Position numbers and translations under genes: made by a program. Below, piece after piece: positions 1 through 8,921 of a stretch of 49,664 nucleotides of DNA (its first letter is position 1; every line of letters begins with the position of its first letter). The stretch is from NCBI GenBank assembly GCA_910587085.1, contig CAJUMC010000020.1, forward strand, positions 1 to 49,664, given 5' to 3'. This DNA is from an uncultured Lachnospiraceae bacterium (GTDB lineage: Bacteria; Bacillota; Clostridia; Lachnospirales; Lachnospiraceae). The notes beneath the pieces are model-generated. The model was given only the letters and a program-made list of their open reading frames with translations, made no database searches and was not told the DNA's origin.

Positions 1-237
1 CTTACGACCGAAGGGAGTAAAAAAACCAAAGCAAATCATGCGCATCCGCCGGAGGCTTCTGTTACTGCGGAGGAAGGGGCAGGGCGCCGGGAGAGCGGGG
101 GGACGGCGGCGAAAAGTATGACTTTCATTGTTAAGTTTTTGAATTGCTGATAAACGACAAATAAACGGATATAATCTGTATTGCAGGAATAGGCAGGAAC
201 GCTGCAGGAGACAATCCGCGGCATGGAGGCTTAAATT
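1..237. other. Leader region before the first gene
   Basis: No convincing gene is seen here. The stretch is purine-rich up to about position 115 and AT-rich after that. A TATAAT hexamer lies at 170-175, but no good -35 sits 16-18 bases upstream; the nearest TTGCTG at 144-149 is 20 bases away. If it is a promoter it is a weak one for the surface-polymer operon. A TTAAGTTT at 131-138 resembles a sigma-28 -35, but no GCCGATAA follows at the 11-base spacing seen elsewhere in the window. Confidence 0.4.
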
Positions 238-3213
238 GTGTCGGAAAAGAAAGTAAGTATAATTATACCGGTTTATAATGTGGAGCATTATCTTCGGATC
301 TGTCTGGACAGCGTGTGCGGGCAGACCATGAAGGATATTGAGGTGATCGCGGTTGATGACGGGAGCACGGACAGTTCATCCGACATTCTGCGGGAATATG
401 CCGAGAGATATCCCGACTTTTTTTATGTGTACCGCACGGAAAATCAGGGCGTGAGCCAGGCGAGAAATTACGGGGTGTCGAAGGCGACGGCAGAGTATGT
501 GCTCTTTGCGGACAGCGACGATTTCCTTGCGCTCAATATGTGCGAGGTACTCTATAAAAAGGCGGAGCAGGACAACGACGACGTCGTTCTCTGCGGGTAT
601 TTTACGGTGCGCGAACGCCCTCTGACCAAGCGGATCTACCGCACGAAGGCGAAGGCTTACACGGTGAGCTACGAGACGGATTTCAATGTGCATGAGCGCA
701 AGTTCGAGCTCACGCATATTTCGCCGTTCCCGTGGGACAAGCTGTTCCGCAGGAGCCTGCTTGAAAAGTACCCGTTCCCGCAGGGGCTACGCTTCGAGGA
801 TCTCGCCATAATGTACCCGGTGCTCTGCGACGCGCAGCAGATCGGTGTGGTTCCGCATTATCTGTACAATTACCGGCGCGCATCGGAGACCAGCTTTCTG
901 AATTCGCTCTGCGAAAAAACGCTTGATATTATTCCTGCGCTGGAGCTTATGGTGGACAGTCTCAAGGCGAACGGGCATTTCAGCGAATTTTACGAGGAGA
1001 TCGAATATATCTGTATCCGGCATTTTCTCGTGCGCTTCAACAATCTGTTTGACGACCGGCGGAAGAATGTGCTCGATCCGGCAAACCGGGGGAAGCTGGC
1101 GCTGAAGGAGGCGCTTGTCACCGGCTCCATGGATTTCATGGATAAAAATTTCAGCGGCTGGAGAGAGAACCGCTACCTGAAATATTCTTCCTCGGAGCGT
1201 AGCAAGGAAATGATGAGGCTGTACCGCAGCAAAAAAAGCATGCTCCGCCGCCTCCGCCGGCTCGAGAAGACGCCGCTGGGGCTGCTACGCGCGCAGGCCA
1301 GAGTAAAGGCCTATTTCCGGGAGCGGAAGACTTCGCGAAAATCCTTCTGGAAGCGGAAGCACAAGCTGCGCTATCTCCGGGAGAAGATTCCTCTGTTCAA
1401 GCTGTTCTCCATGCCAAGGGATGTGGAATATACGAAATATTATCTCAAATATCCGGTGTCGGAAAACAAGGTGCTGTTCGAATCCAAGCACGGGGAGGAC
1501 GTCGCCGGAAATATATTTGCGATGCTGCGGGCAATGTGCGGGGAAAAGTTCCGGAAGCTGTCGGTCTCCCTCACGCTGGAGGAGGATCTCATCGAGGCGT
1601 GGTCCGGGAAACTGGCGCGGTACGGCGTCGATTTTGTGAACTTTATTCCGTATAATTCGAAAGAATACCTGAAGGCGCTGGCGACGGCAAAATACCTTGT
1701 GACCGATACGAGTCTGCCGAGCTACTATATCAAAAGGCCGGAGCAGAGATATCTGAATACCTGGCACGGCACGCCGCTGAAGGCCATGGGGCGCATTGTG
1801 CCGCAGAGGGAGTATGCGCTCGGCAACATTCAGCGGAATTTCCTGATTGCTGATTATCTGCTGTACCAGAACGAATTTTCAAGGGATATTTTTCTGGATG
1901 ATTACATGCTGCGCGAGCTCTACGAGGGAAAGATCATGCTGTCGGGCTACCCGCGCAATTCGGCATTTTTCGACACGGAGCGGTACGCCGCCATACGGGA
2001 CGAGCTGGATCTCGCAGATATGCAGGTGATGGCCTATATGCCGACCTGGAGAGGGCTGCTGTTCAAGAAGGAGAACAAGAAGCAGATCGAGCAGATCAGC
2101 AATTATCTCTATGAGCTGGACGCGGGACTGGACGAGCACCAGGTGCTTTTTGTAAAGCTCCATCCCTATGTAAAAGAAGGGATGGATTACAGCGGTTTCG
2201 AGCATATCCGCCCGTTTCCGGAACAGTACGAAACCTATGATTTCCTGAATGCGACGGATCTTCTGATCACGGATTACTCAAGCATTATGTTCGATTATGC
2301 CGTGTCCGGAAAGAAAATCGTGCTGTTCACCTACGACCGGCGGACATATCTGAGCGACCGCGGCATGTATGTCGGGCTGGACGAGCTTGGTCTGCCGCTG
2401 GCGGACACGGTGGAGGCGCTGCTCGAGAAGCTCAGCGACGACGCTCCGGCGCAGTATGCGCAGTTCCGCAGACGGTTCTGTCCTTACGACAGCGCGGACA
2501 CGGCACTGCAGGTTTGCGAATGCTTTTTTCTGGGAGAGGAGCCGAGCTTTTCGGTGGAGTCCGTGCGTCATAACGGGAAAAAGAATGTGCTTGTCATGAT
2601 TAACGGGCTGGCCAATGAGAAGGCGACAAACCGGAGAATGAAGCGATATAACGCTTACGATTCAGAGCATTATAACTTTTATTACTGCATGAAGGGACAG
2701 AACGTAAAGGAGGCGAGCCGCAAGCTTTCGCTGCTTGACCGGAAACAGTTTTACATGCCTCTGCAGTTTGACGTCAATTATACGGTGCGCGGCAGGATCG
2801 CGTGCATTTTCGCATTCTGGCTGAACTGGTACGGCAGAGCGACGGATCGCAGGATCAACGAGCTTGCCGAAATTGAAAAGCGGAAATATTTCGGCGCGCA
2901 GCATTTTGATTTTGTGGTAAACGCCTCGAACCGGGATCGGCTGATGCACCATATTATCGGGCGCTTTGACGTGCCGAAGATCTACAATTTTACCGGGTAC
3001 AAGGATGTTGTGTACCATAATCAGCGCAGTTACCGCAAGAATGTGCGGTATGTGGCAAAGCATCTGGAACTGTACGATTATGTTGTGTGCAGCCCGGAGA
3101 TTTCTGGGCTCGACTGCGAGGCGTTCCGAAAAGAGCGCGTGGATGTCCTGATTGAGCCGGACGGGCGGTTTGAGATGAACCGCGAGCTGGCCCGGATACA
3201 GGAGGAACGCTAG
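238..3213 (+). CDS. GT2 glycosyltransferase fused to CDP-glycerol glycerophosphotransferase (TagF-like), with a third C-terminal domain
   Basis: A 991-residue protein starting at GTG with GGAGG seven bases upstream. Residues 1 to about 330 are a GT-A family 2 glycosyltransferase (SVIIPVYN-type start, DDGSTD near 40, ADSDD near 91). A basic linker follows. Residues of about 400-770 match the CDP-glycerol glycerophosphotransferase family: NTWHGTPLK near 508, YMPTWRG, VKLHPY, and LLITDYSS-MFDY near 675. Such enzymes move glycerol-phosphate from CDP-glycerol onto a lipid-linked or growing polymer at the inner membrane face. From about residue 780 a further 210 residues begin with a beta-strand-like KNVLVMINGL and resemble the N-terminal half of a GT-B glycosyltransferase, with no obvious second half. 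No transmembrane segment is seen. The first gene of a surface-polymer operon; acceptor and product are unknown. Confidence 0.88.
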   Translation: MSEKKVSIIIPVYNVEHYLRICLDSVCGQTMKDIEVIAVDDGSTDSSSDILREYAERYPDFFYVYRTENQGVSQARNYGVSKATAEYVLFADSDDFLALNMCEVLYKKAEQDNDDVVLCGYFTVRERPLTKRIYRTKAKAYTVSYETDFNVHERKFELTHISPFPWDKLFRRSLLEKYPFPQGLRFEDLAIMYPVLCDAQQIGVVPHYLYNYRRASETSFLNSLCEKTLDIIPALELMVDSLKANGHFSEFYEEIEYICIRHFLVRFNNLFDDRRKNVLDPANRGKLALKEALVTGSMDFMDKNFSGWRENRYLKYSSSERSKEMMRLYRSKKSMLRRLRRLEKTPLGLLRAQARVKAYFRERKTSRKSFWKRKHKLRYLREKIPLFKLFSMPRDVEYTKYYLKYPVSENKVLFESKHGEDVAGNIFAMLRAMCGEKFRKLSVSLTLEEDLIEAWSGKLARYGVDFVNFIPYNSKEYLKALATAKYLVTDTSLPSYYIKRPEQRYLNTWHGTPLKAMGRIVPQREYALGNIQRNFLIADYLLYQNEFSRDIFLDDYMLRELYEGKIMLSGYPRNSAFFDTERYAAIRDELDLADMQVMAYMPTWRGLLFKKENKKQIEQISNYLYELDAGLDEHQVLFVKLHPYVKEGMDYSGFEHIRPFPEQYETYDFLNATDLLITDYSSIMFDYAVSGKKIVLFTYDRRTYLSDRGMYVGLDELGLPLADTVEALLEKLSDDAPAQYAQFRRRFCPYDSADTALQVCECFFLGEEPSFSVESVRHNGKKNVLVMINGLANEKATNRRMKRYNAYDSEHYNFYYCMKGQNVKEASRKLSLLDRKQFYMPLQFDVNYTVRGRIACIFAFWLNWYGRATDRRINELAEIEKRKYFGAQHFDFVVNASNRDRLMHHIIGRFDVPKIYNFTGYKDVVYHNQRSYRKNVRYVAKHLELYDYVVCSPEISGLDCEAFRKERVDVLIEPDGRFEMNRELARIQEER

Positions 3214-3282
3214 GAGTCGTGAAGGGAATATAAGGCACGCAAAAGAGATTCCTTTGATTCATTTAAAGAAAGCAGTATCGCA

Positions 3283-3316
3283 GGCGGGCCTGCGGTACGC
3301 ACGGGGTATGGCAATG
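3283..3316 (+). promoter_or_regulatory. Shared 5' element, copy A (before pyruvyl transferase)
   Basis: Positions 3283-3309 match 13760-13786 at all but one of 27 bases, and the distance to the ATG (30 bases from GCGGGCC) is identical in both copies. In RNA it can form GCAGG-CGGG-CCUGC followed by a weak UAC/GUA hairpin that places the GGGG Shine-Dalgarno-like run in its loop. The two differences in the pairing arms keep pairing through G-U wobbles. Function unknown. Confidence 0.5.
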
Positions 3317-4420
3317 AGAGCAGGAGTAATCACATTTCACAGCGCCCACAATTACGGGGCGACGCTTCAGACCTGGGCGCTGCAGAAAACCCTGGCGAAG
3401 CTCGGGGCGGAGCCGTGTGTCGTCAACTATCATCCGAAGGTGATCGACGTTCTGTACGAGGTGCCGAAGCTGGACACCGGTGCAAAGCGGTGGCAGTATC
3501 TGACCCGGCGGGGCGTGAGGAGGCGGAGAAGGCAGCTGAAGATCCGATATGCCAGATACAGCGCGTTCCTGCAGGATAATATTAAGCGGAAGGGAGATTA
3601 CCGCACCTTCAGGGAGCTTGAGGAGAATCCGCCGGGGCTGGATTGCTACATCGCCGGCAGCGATCAGATCTGGAATCCGGATCACACCGACGGCTATGAT
3701 CCGGCGTATTTTCTGGGATTTGCCGAGAAGGCTTCGAGGAAAATTGCCTACGCCGTGAGCATCGGGAGGGAGCGGTTTCCGGCGCAGTACCGCGAGGTCT
3801 TCGGCGAGGCAATCCGCAGCTTTGACGCGGTTTCGGTGCGGGAGCCCTCTGCCGCCGCCGCTGTTTCCGAAGCGTTCGGAGCAGAAGTGCCGGTCGTGCT
3901 GGACCCGACGCTGCTGCTGACGCGGGAGGAGTATGAAGAGCTTTTTGTTCCGACAAAGCGGCGGGAAAAGTATATTCTCGTGTATATGATGGAAAATAAC
4001 CGCAGGCTGGTGCAGCTTGCAAACCGCATTTCGGTTGTGACGGGCCTGCCGGTTATCCAGAGAAAACCTGGAAAGATTTTCCATAATGAGCTGGAGCCGT
4101 TTTTTACGGAGCATCCGGGGGAATTTCTCGGGGAGCTTGCGGGAGCGGAATACATCCTCACGAATTCCTTTCACGGGACGGTATTTTCACTGATTTACGA
4201 CAAACCGTTTCTTTCGCTGCTGCATTCGCAGACCGGCAGCAGAATTTCCGACCTGCTGGATCAGCTCGGGCTGGCCGGGCATCTTCTGCACGACACGAAG
4301 GAATTCCGCGATATGGGACAGTTTTTCCTGAAGGATGCGGGAAGGGTGAAGCGGCGGATTGAGGAGCTGCGCGCCGATTCGCTCCGTTTTCTGGAGAACG
4401 CGCTGGGGCGCAGCCTTTGA
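3314..4420 (+). CDS. Polysaccharide pyruvyl transferase family protein
   Basis: A 368-residue protein of the polysaccharide pyruvyl transferase (CsaB/WcaK-like) family, which transfers pyruvate from phosphoenolpyruvate to make a ketal on a sugar. Visible family marks are the start AGVITFHSAHNYGATLQ-WAL, CYIAGSDQIWNP near residue 115, the VLDPTLL segment, and ILTNSFHGTVFSLIY near residue 275, the conserved S-F-H-G site. The frame is open upstream to 3254, but the ATG at 3314 is preferred: it begins exactly where family similarity begins and has the same spacing to the shared 5' element as flgL has. It follows the GT2/TagF fusion by 100 bases and precedes a membrane GT2, so pyruvylation of the same surface polymer is the simplest role. 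The sugar substrate is not known. Confidence 0.87.
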   Translation: MRAGVITFHSAHNYGATLQTWALQKTLAKLGAEPCVVNYHPKVIDVLYEVPKLDTGAKRWQYLTRRGVRRRRRQLKIRYARYSAFLQDNIKRKGDYRTFRELEENPPGLDCYIAGSDQIWNPDHTDGYDPAYFLGFAEKASRKIAYAVSIGRERFPAQYREVFGEAIRSFDAVSVREPSAAAAVSEAFGAEVPVVLDPTLLLTREEYEELFVPTKRREKYILVYMMENNRRLVQLANRISVVTGLPVIQRKPGKIFHNELEPFFTEHPGEFLGELAGAEYILTNSFHGTVFSLIYDKPFLSLLHSQTGSRISDLLDQLGLAGHLLHDTKEFRDMGQFFLKDAGRVKRRIEELRADSLRFLENALGRSL

Positions 4421-4437
4421 TTTGGGAGGAAATTTTT

Positions 4438-5424
4438 ATGGACAAAAAGGATAAAATAACTGCGGTTGTCCCCTGTTTTAACGAGGAGGAAGTAATCGGG
4501 CTGTTTTACGAGGAGATCTGCCGCGTGGCCGAGCGCATGAAGGAGCAGGCGGAGTTTGAAATTCTCTTTGTCAATGACGGCTCATCGGACGGGACGCTTG
4601 CGAAAATGAAAGAACTGCGGGAGAAGGATCGGCGGGTATGCTATCTCTCCTTTTCCAGAAATTTCGGAAAGGAGGCGGCGATGTACGCGGGGCTCGAGCA
4701 TGCGACCGGGGATTATGTCGCGGTGATCGACGCGGATCTGCAGCATCCGCCGGAGCTGCTGATCGAGATGTACCGCAGCATCCGGGAGGAGGGCTTCGAC
4801 AGCGCCGCAGCGCAGCGCGTTTCGCGGACGGGCGAACCGAAGCTGCGTGCGTTCGTATCCCGGAAATTTTACCGTGTTCTGGCGAAGCTGAGCAAGATCG
4901 AGGTGGTGGACGGGGAGGTTGACTACCGCCTGATGAGCCGGCAGATGGTAAATGCCGTGCTGCAGATGAGCGAACGCAACCGCTTCACAAAGGGAATTTT
5001 CAGCTGGGTCGGCTTCCGCACAAAATGGATTCCTTACGAAAATGTGGAGCGCGCGGCCGGGACGACGAAATGGTCGTTCGGCAAGCTTCTGAAATATTCG
5101 CTCGAGGGAATTATCGGCTACTCGACGGCGCCGCTCGCTTTTGTTTCGCTGATCGGGGTGCTGTTCTGCATTGCCGCGTTTATTGCAATCCTGTTTATTA
5201 TTATCAAGACGCTGGTGTGGGGCGATCCCGTCGGGGGATGGCCGTCCCTTGCCTGCATGATTCTCGGCGTCAGCGGCGTCCAGCTCTTCTGCATGGGCAT
5301 TCTCGGGCAGTATCTGGGCAAAACCTATCTCGAGGTAAAAAACCGGCCGATTTATCTGGCTTCTATAGTTGAGACAAATGAAAACGGACAGACGGAAGCA
5401 GGCGGGGCGGAGTCCGGAAAATAA
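4438..5424 (+). CDS. GT2 family, GtrB/DPM1-like membrane glycosyltransferase
   Basis: A 328-residue protein of the polyprenyl-phosphate glycosyltransferase type. It starts KITAVVPCFNEEEV, has FVNDGSSDGT and AVIDADLQHPPE (metal-binding DAD), then VDGEVDYRLMSRQMV and a W-F-LLKYSLEGI motif common in GtrB-like enzymes. Two C-terminal membrane helices follow (about residues 230-255 and 270-290). Such enzymes load a sugar onto undecaprenyl phosphate in the cytoplasm; the lipid-sugar is later flipped and used to decorate wall polymers. The ATG at 4438 has GGGAGGA upstream and is preferred over an upstream in-frame start at 4417 that would overlap the preceding gene. The required flippase and outer-face GT-C transferase are not in this window. 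Confidence 0.88.
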   Translation: MDKKDKITAVVPCFNEEEVIGLFYEEICRVAERMKEQAEFEILFVNDGSSDGTLAKMKELREKDRRVCYLSFSRNFGKEAAMYAGLEHATGDYVAVIDADLQHPPELLIEMYRSIREEGFDSAAAQRVSRTGEPKLRAFVSRKFYRVLAKLSKIEVVDGEVDYRLMSRQMVNAVLQMSERNRFTKGIFSWVGFRTKWIPYENVERAAGTTKWSFGKLLKYSLEGIIGYSTAPLAFVSLIGVLFCIAAFIAILFIIIKTLVWGDPVGGWPSLACMILGVSGVQLFCMGILGQYLGKTYLEVKNRPIYLASIVETNENGQTEAGGAESGK

Positions 5425-5460
5425 GAGGGTTCGTCCGCAGACCGGCAGAGAAGCAGCATG

Positions 5461-5557
5461 CTGAGCGTGCGCCGGCAGGAGCAGGCAGGGCCTGGGAAGA
5501 ATTCCGGGCAGTCCGGAAAAACGGTCTGAGCGTGTGCCCGCAGAAGCGGGCGGAAGG
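5461..5557 (+). repeat. Imperfect direct repeat in tagD spacer
   Basis: Two related segments of about 32 bases begin with CTGAGCGTG at 5461 and at 5526, a period of 65 bases. They match at roughly four of five positions. The spacer between the GT2 gene and tagD (5425-5565) carries no other recognisable feature. It looks like a decayed local duplication. Confidence 0.5.
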
Positions 5558-5565
5558 GTACAAAA

Positions 5566-5958
5566 ATGAAACGGGTAATCACTTACGGTACGTTTGACCT
5601 GCTGCATGTAGGTCATATCAATATACTGCGCCGCGCTCGCGCGCTCGGCGATTATCTGATCGTCGTGCTGTCAACGGACGAGTTCAACGCGGTGAAAAAC
5701 AAAACAGCGTATTACAGCTATGAGGACAGGAAGACGATCCTGGAGTCGATCCGCTATGTGGACGAAGTGCTGCCGGAATACAACTGGGAGCAGAAAATTG
5801 ATGATGTTGTAAAAAACAAGGTGGATGTATTTGTTATGGGAGACGACTGGAAGGGGCGCTTTGATTTTCTGAAGGACTACTGCGAGGTGGTATATCTTCC
5901 GAGGACGGAGGGCATCTCCACAACAAAGATCAAGTCGGATCTGCAGGAGAAGACGTAA
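5566..5958 (+). CDS. tagD: Glycerol-3-phosphate cytidylyltransferase
   Basis: A 130-residue protein, full length for TagD. It makes CDP-glycerol from CTP and sn-glycerol 3-phosphate in the cytoplasm. Nucleotidyltransferase motifs are intact: the start VITYGTFDLLHVGHINIL carries the HxGH signature (HVGH), and the C-terminal segment RTEGISTTKIK carries the R-T-x-G-I-S-T-T motif of the family. It supplies the donor for the two CDP-glycerol glycerophosphotransferase domains encoded on either side (238-3213 and 6076-7464), tying the cluster to a glycerol-phosphate polymer or substituent. The start at 5566 follows AGCGGGCGGAAGGG, a usable binding site. Confidence 0.95.
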   Translation: MKRVITYGTFDLLHVGHINILRRARALGDYLIVVLSTDEFNAVKNKTAYYSYEDRKTILESIRYVDEVLPEYNWEQKIDDVVKNKVDVFVMGDDWKGRFDFLKDYCEVVYLPRTEGISTTKIKSDLQEKT

Positions 5959-6075
5959 GGCTTTTCGCGGCGCCGTTCCGGGACGGGGCGGCCCTGACAC
6001 CTCGCCGGCCGGTGACCGGTGGAAAACGGTTCGGCAAAGCAGCGTTTTCGGAAAGAAACGCAAAGAGGAGAATGG

Positions 6076-7464
6076 ATGGAACAGAGCGAAAATTCCGGGG
6101 GAAATCCGTCCCTGGAAAAGGAAAAGCCGGCCGGGAGTGCAGGGCAGAGCGCGCGCAAAAGGGCGGCACGCCTGCTGAAGCGGGCCATACTTGCGGGCTA
6201 CCGGCTGCTTGCCCGCAGTCTGCCGGTAAATCGGCGCATCATAGTATTTCAGAGCAGCCTCGGCAGGGATGCCGGCGGAAACCCGCGTGCGGTCTGCAAT
6301 GAGCTGGTGCGCCGGGGGCTGTCCCGCCGTTTCCGGTGCTACTATATCCTGAACGAGCCGGAAAAATACCGCGGCGGACTGCCGGACGGCGTCCGTCCGC
6401 TGAAGAACGCGAGGCTGAAATACTATTTTATTATGGCCAGGGCAGGAGTCTGGGTGTCGGATACGCGGTTTCAGAATTATATGATCAAGCGCAGAAAAAC
6501 GCTTTATATTCAAACCTGGCACGGCACGCCGCTGAAAAAACTGGGCCTTGACCTCACCTCTCTGCACATGGCCGGCGGCGAAAACCTTAAGGAATATCAG
6601 AGGGAGTTCCGGAAGAATGCAGCAAGCTGGGACTGCCTGGTTTCGCAGAACCCGTTTTCCACGGAGATTTTCCGGCGGGCTTTCGGTTTTCGCGGGAGAG
6701 TCCTGGAAATCGGCTATCCGCGAAACGACATTCTTGTTGCGGCGCGCCGCGTAGAAAGCCCGGAAGGGAAAGGTGCAGCGCAGCGCTGCGGCGCAGAGGC
6801 GGAACAAAGAAATCGGGGCTGGCAGGATTCAGAGCGCGGCGGAGAAATCAGCGGAATCCGGGAAAAGGCGCGTCTGGCCTGCGGCCTGCCGCCGGAGAAA
6901 AAGGTGATGCTCTACGCGCCGACCTGGCGGGACGACGCATTTTACAGCGCGGCTGACTATCGCTTTGAAACCGCAATGGATTTTGAAAAAATGCGGGAGG
7001 CATTCGGCGGGGAGTATGTCCTGCTTGTCAAATATCACTATATGGTGCGGGAGCACGAACGCTGGAACCGCTGGCCGGATTTTGTTTTTGAGGCTGCGGA
7101 CGGCACGGATATCTCGGAACTGTATCTGCTTGCGGATCTGCTGATTACCGATTACTCGTCAGCGATGTTTGATTACAGCCTGCTGGGCCGGCCGATGTAC
7201 TTTTTCGCCTACGATCTGGAGGCGTACCGCGATAACCTGCGCGGTTTTTATTTTGATCTGGAGCAGGAGGCGCCGGGGCCGGTTGCGGCGACGACGGAGG
7301 AGCTGATTGAAGCGATCCGCAGCGCACACGGGGAGATCGCAGAGCAGTACCGGGAACGCTGCCGCCGCTTCTGCGGGAAATACAATCCGTTTGACGACGG
7401 CAGGGCATCCGGGAAGCTTGCGGAAATCATTCTGAATCATGCGGAGGGCGGAGCTTTTCGCTGA
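6076..7464 (+). CDS. CDP-glycerol glycerophosphotransferase family protein (TagB/TagF-like)
   Basis: A 462-residue protein of the TagB/TagF family. Motifs are complete: VWVSDTRFQNY, IQTWHGTPLKKLG near residue 150, VSQNPFS, IGYPRND, MLYAPTWRDD, VKYHY, LLITDYSSAMFDYSLLGRP near residue 355, and a C-terminal FCGKYNPFDDG. It is shorter than TagF polymerases and close to TagB primases, so it may add one or a few glycerol phosphates. The ATG at 6076 is preferred because AGAGGAG lies just upstream; an in-frame GTG at 6019 has no such site. About 30 residues near 245-270 (Gly/Glu/Arg-rich) look like a low-complexity insertion between the two Rossmann halves. It probably works with tagD and the large fusion. 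Confidence 0.9.
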   Translation: MEQSENSGGNPSLEKEKPAGSAGQSARKRAARLLKRAILAGYRLLARSLPVNRRIIVFQSSLGRDAGGNPRAVCNELVRRGLSRRFRCYYILNEPEKYRGGLPDGVRPLKNARLKYYFIMARAGVWVSDTRFQNYMIKRRKTLYIQTWHGTPLKKLGLDLTSLHMAGGENLKEYQREFRKNAASWDCLVSQNPFSTEIFRRAFGFRGRVLEIGYPRNDILVAARRVESPEGKGAAQRCGAEAEQRNRGWQDSERGGEISGIREKARLACGLPPEKKVMLYAPTWRDDAFYSAADYRFETAMDFEKMREAFGGEYVLLVKYHYMVREHERWNRWPDFVFEAADGTDISELYLLADLLITDYSSAMFDYSLLGRPMYFFAYDLEAYRDNLRGFYFDLEQEAPGPVAATTEELIEAIRSAHGEIAEQYRERCRRFCGKYNPFDDGRASGKLAEIILNHAEGGAFR

Positions 7465-7594
7465 TGCAGTTCCGCAGGCATACCGGCGGTATATACGGAT
7501 ATTCAGAAAAGAAACATAAACATTTACCAGCATGCGGTCGCGCGGTATCCGCAGCTTTGTGACAGGCGGAAAACCGCGCAGAAAAGAGGAGAAA

Positions 7595-8857
7595 ATGAAC
7601 GAAAAAATGCCGATGATAACAAAAGCTCAGGCGGAGGAAATTGCAGGGACCTATCCGACTCCGTTTCATATCTACGACGAAAGGGCAATCCGGGAAAATG
7701 CGAGAAGACTGAAAAAGGCATTTTCCTGGAATAAGGGCTACAAAGAATATTTCGCGGTCAAGGCGACCCCGAATCCTTTTATTCTTCAGATTCTGAAGGA
7801 GGAGGGCTGCGGCACCGACTGTTCCTCGCTGACCGAACTGATGATGTCCGAGGCGGTGGGGCTTCGCGGCACAGACATCATGTTTTCCTCAAACGATACG
7901 CCGGCCGGCGAGTTTACGAAGGCACGGGAGCTGGGAGCTTACATTAATCTGGATGACTTTACGCATATTGATTTTCTCGAGCAGGAATGCGGCGTGCCGG
8001 AAACCGTATGCTGCCGCTATAACCCGGGCGGCGTTTATGAGGTCAGCAACGGGATTATGGACAACCCGGGGGATGCGAAATACGGCTTTACCAAGGAGCA
8101 GCTGATCGAGGGCTGCCAAAAGCTGATGAAGCTCGGCGTAAAAAATTTCGGCCTTCATTCCTTCCTGGTGAGCAATACGGTGACGAACGATTATTATCCG
8201 GCGCTGGCGCGCACGCTGTTTTCGCTGGCCGTCGAGCTGAAGGAGAAGACGGGAGCAAACATCGCTTTTATCAATCTCTCCGGCGGCGTCGGCGTTCCGT
8301 ACCGCCCGGGACAGCCGGCAAACGATATCGAGGTGATCGGCGAGGGCGTGCGCCGGGCGTTCGAGGAGATTATGATCCCGGCGGGCCTGGGGGATGCGGC
8401 CATTTTCACGGAGCTCGGGCGCTTCATGCTCGCGCCGTACGGGCAGCTGGTCACGAGAGCGATCCATGAAAAGCACATCTATAAAGAGTACATCGGAGTG
8501 GACGCCTGCGCGGTCAATCTGATGAGGCCGGCAATGTACGGCGCCTATCATCACATCACGGTGCTCGGCAAGGAGAACAGGCCGTGCGATCACAAATATG
8601 ACATCGTCGGCTCCCTCTGCGAGAACAACGACAAATTTGCGATTGACCGCATGCTGCCGGAGATTGAGATGGGGGATCTTCTGGTGATCCACGATACGGG
8701 CGCACACGGCTTTGCAATGGGCTACAATTACAACGGAAAGCTGCGATCTGCGGAGCTGCTGCTGTGCGAAGACGGCTCGGTGCGGCTGATCCGCCGCGCC
8801 GAAACCCCGCAGGACTATTTTGCTACCTTCGATTTTTCAGGGCTGTTCCGGGGCTGA
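7595..8857 (+). CDS. lysA: Diaminopimelate decarboxylase-like PLP enzyme
   Basis: A 420-residue fold-type III PLP decarboxylase, the usual LysA length. It would convert meso-diaminopimelate to L-lysine and CO2. The PLP lysine is in EYFAVKATPNP near residue 50, followed by GCGTDCSS, a glycine-rich NLSGGVGVPYRPG phosphate-binding segment, ELGRFMLAPYG and MRPAMYGAYHHI. The C-terminal substrate motifs depart from classic LysA: CENND stands where CESGD is usual and DTGAHGF where GAY is usual. That variant may be normal for this clade, but related amino-acid decarboxylases cannot be excluded. The ATG at 7595 has AGAGGAG upstream; the in-frame extension to 7532 is rejected. It sits between the wall-polymer genes and the flagellar operon with no obvious link to either. 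Confidence 0.85.
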   Translation: MNEKMPMITKAQAEEIAGTYPTPFHIYDERAIRENARRLKKAFSWNKGYKEYFAVKATPNPFILQILKEEGCGTDCSSLTELMMSEAVGLRGTDIMFSSNDTPAGEFTKARELGAYINLDDFTHIDFLEQECGVPETVCCRYNPGGVYEVSNGIMDNPGDAKYGFTKEQLIEGCQKLMKLGVKNFGLHSFLVSNTVTNDYYPALARTLFSLAVELKEKTGANIAFINLSGGVGVPYRPGQPANDIEVIGEGVRRAFEEIMIPAGLGDAAIFTELGRFMLAPYGQLVTRAIHEKHIYKEYIGVDACAVNLMRPAMYGAYHHITVLGKENRPCDHKYDIVGSLCENNDKFAIDRMLPEIEMGDLLVIHDTGAHGFAMGYNYNGKLRSAELLLCEDGSVRLIRRAETPQDYFATFDFSGLFRG

Positions 8858-8881
8858 TTGCAAAAAAAACTTACATGCCTC

Positions 8882-8908
8882 TAAAGTAATTTGAAAATCA
8901 TCCGATAA
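8882..8908 (+). promoter_or_regulatory. Sigma-28 (SigD/FliA) promoter for the flgM operon
   Basis: TAAAGTAA at 8882-8889, 11 bases, then TCCGATAA at 8901-8908, against the sigma-28 consensus TAAAGTTT-N11-GCCGATAA. Same geometry as the three other sigma-28 promoters in this window. The predicted transcript starts near 8915. Confidence 0.88.
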
Positions 8909-8921
8909 ATAATTCAGAACG

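Noticed and set aside
3283..3316. c-di-GMP-I riboswitch in the shared 5' element
   Set aside because: A short CGCAC-GGG likeness only; the conserved riboswitch core and length are missing.
3263..4174. 303-residue minus-strand open frame opposite the pyruvyl transferase
   Set aside because: Antisense shadow; plus strand carries clear family motifs.
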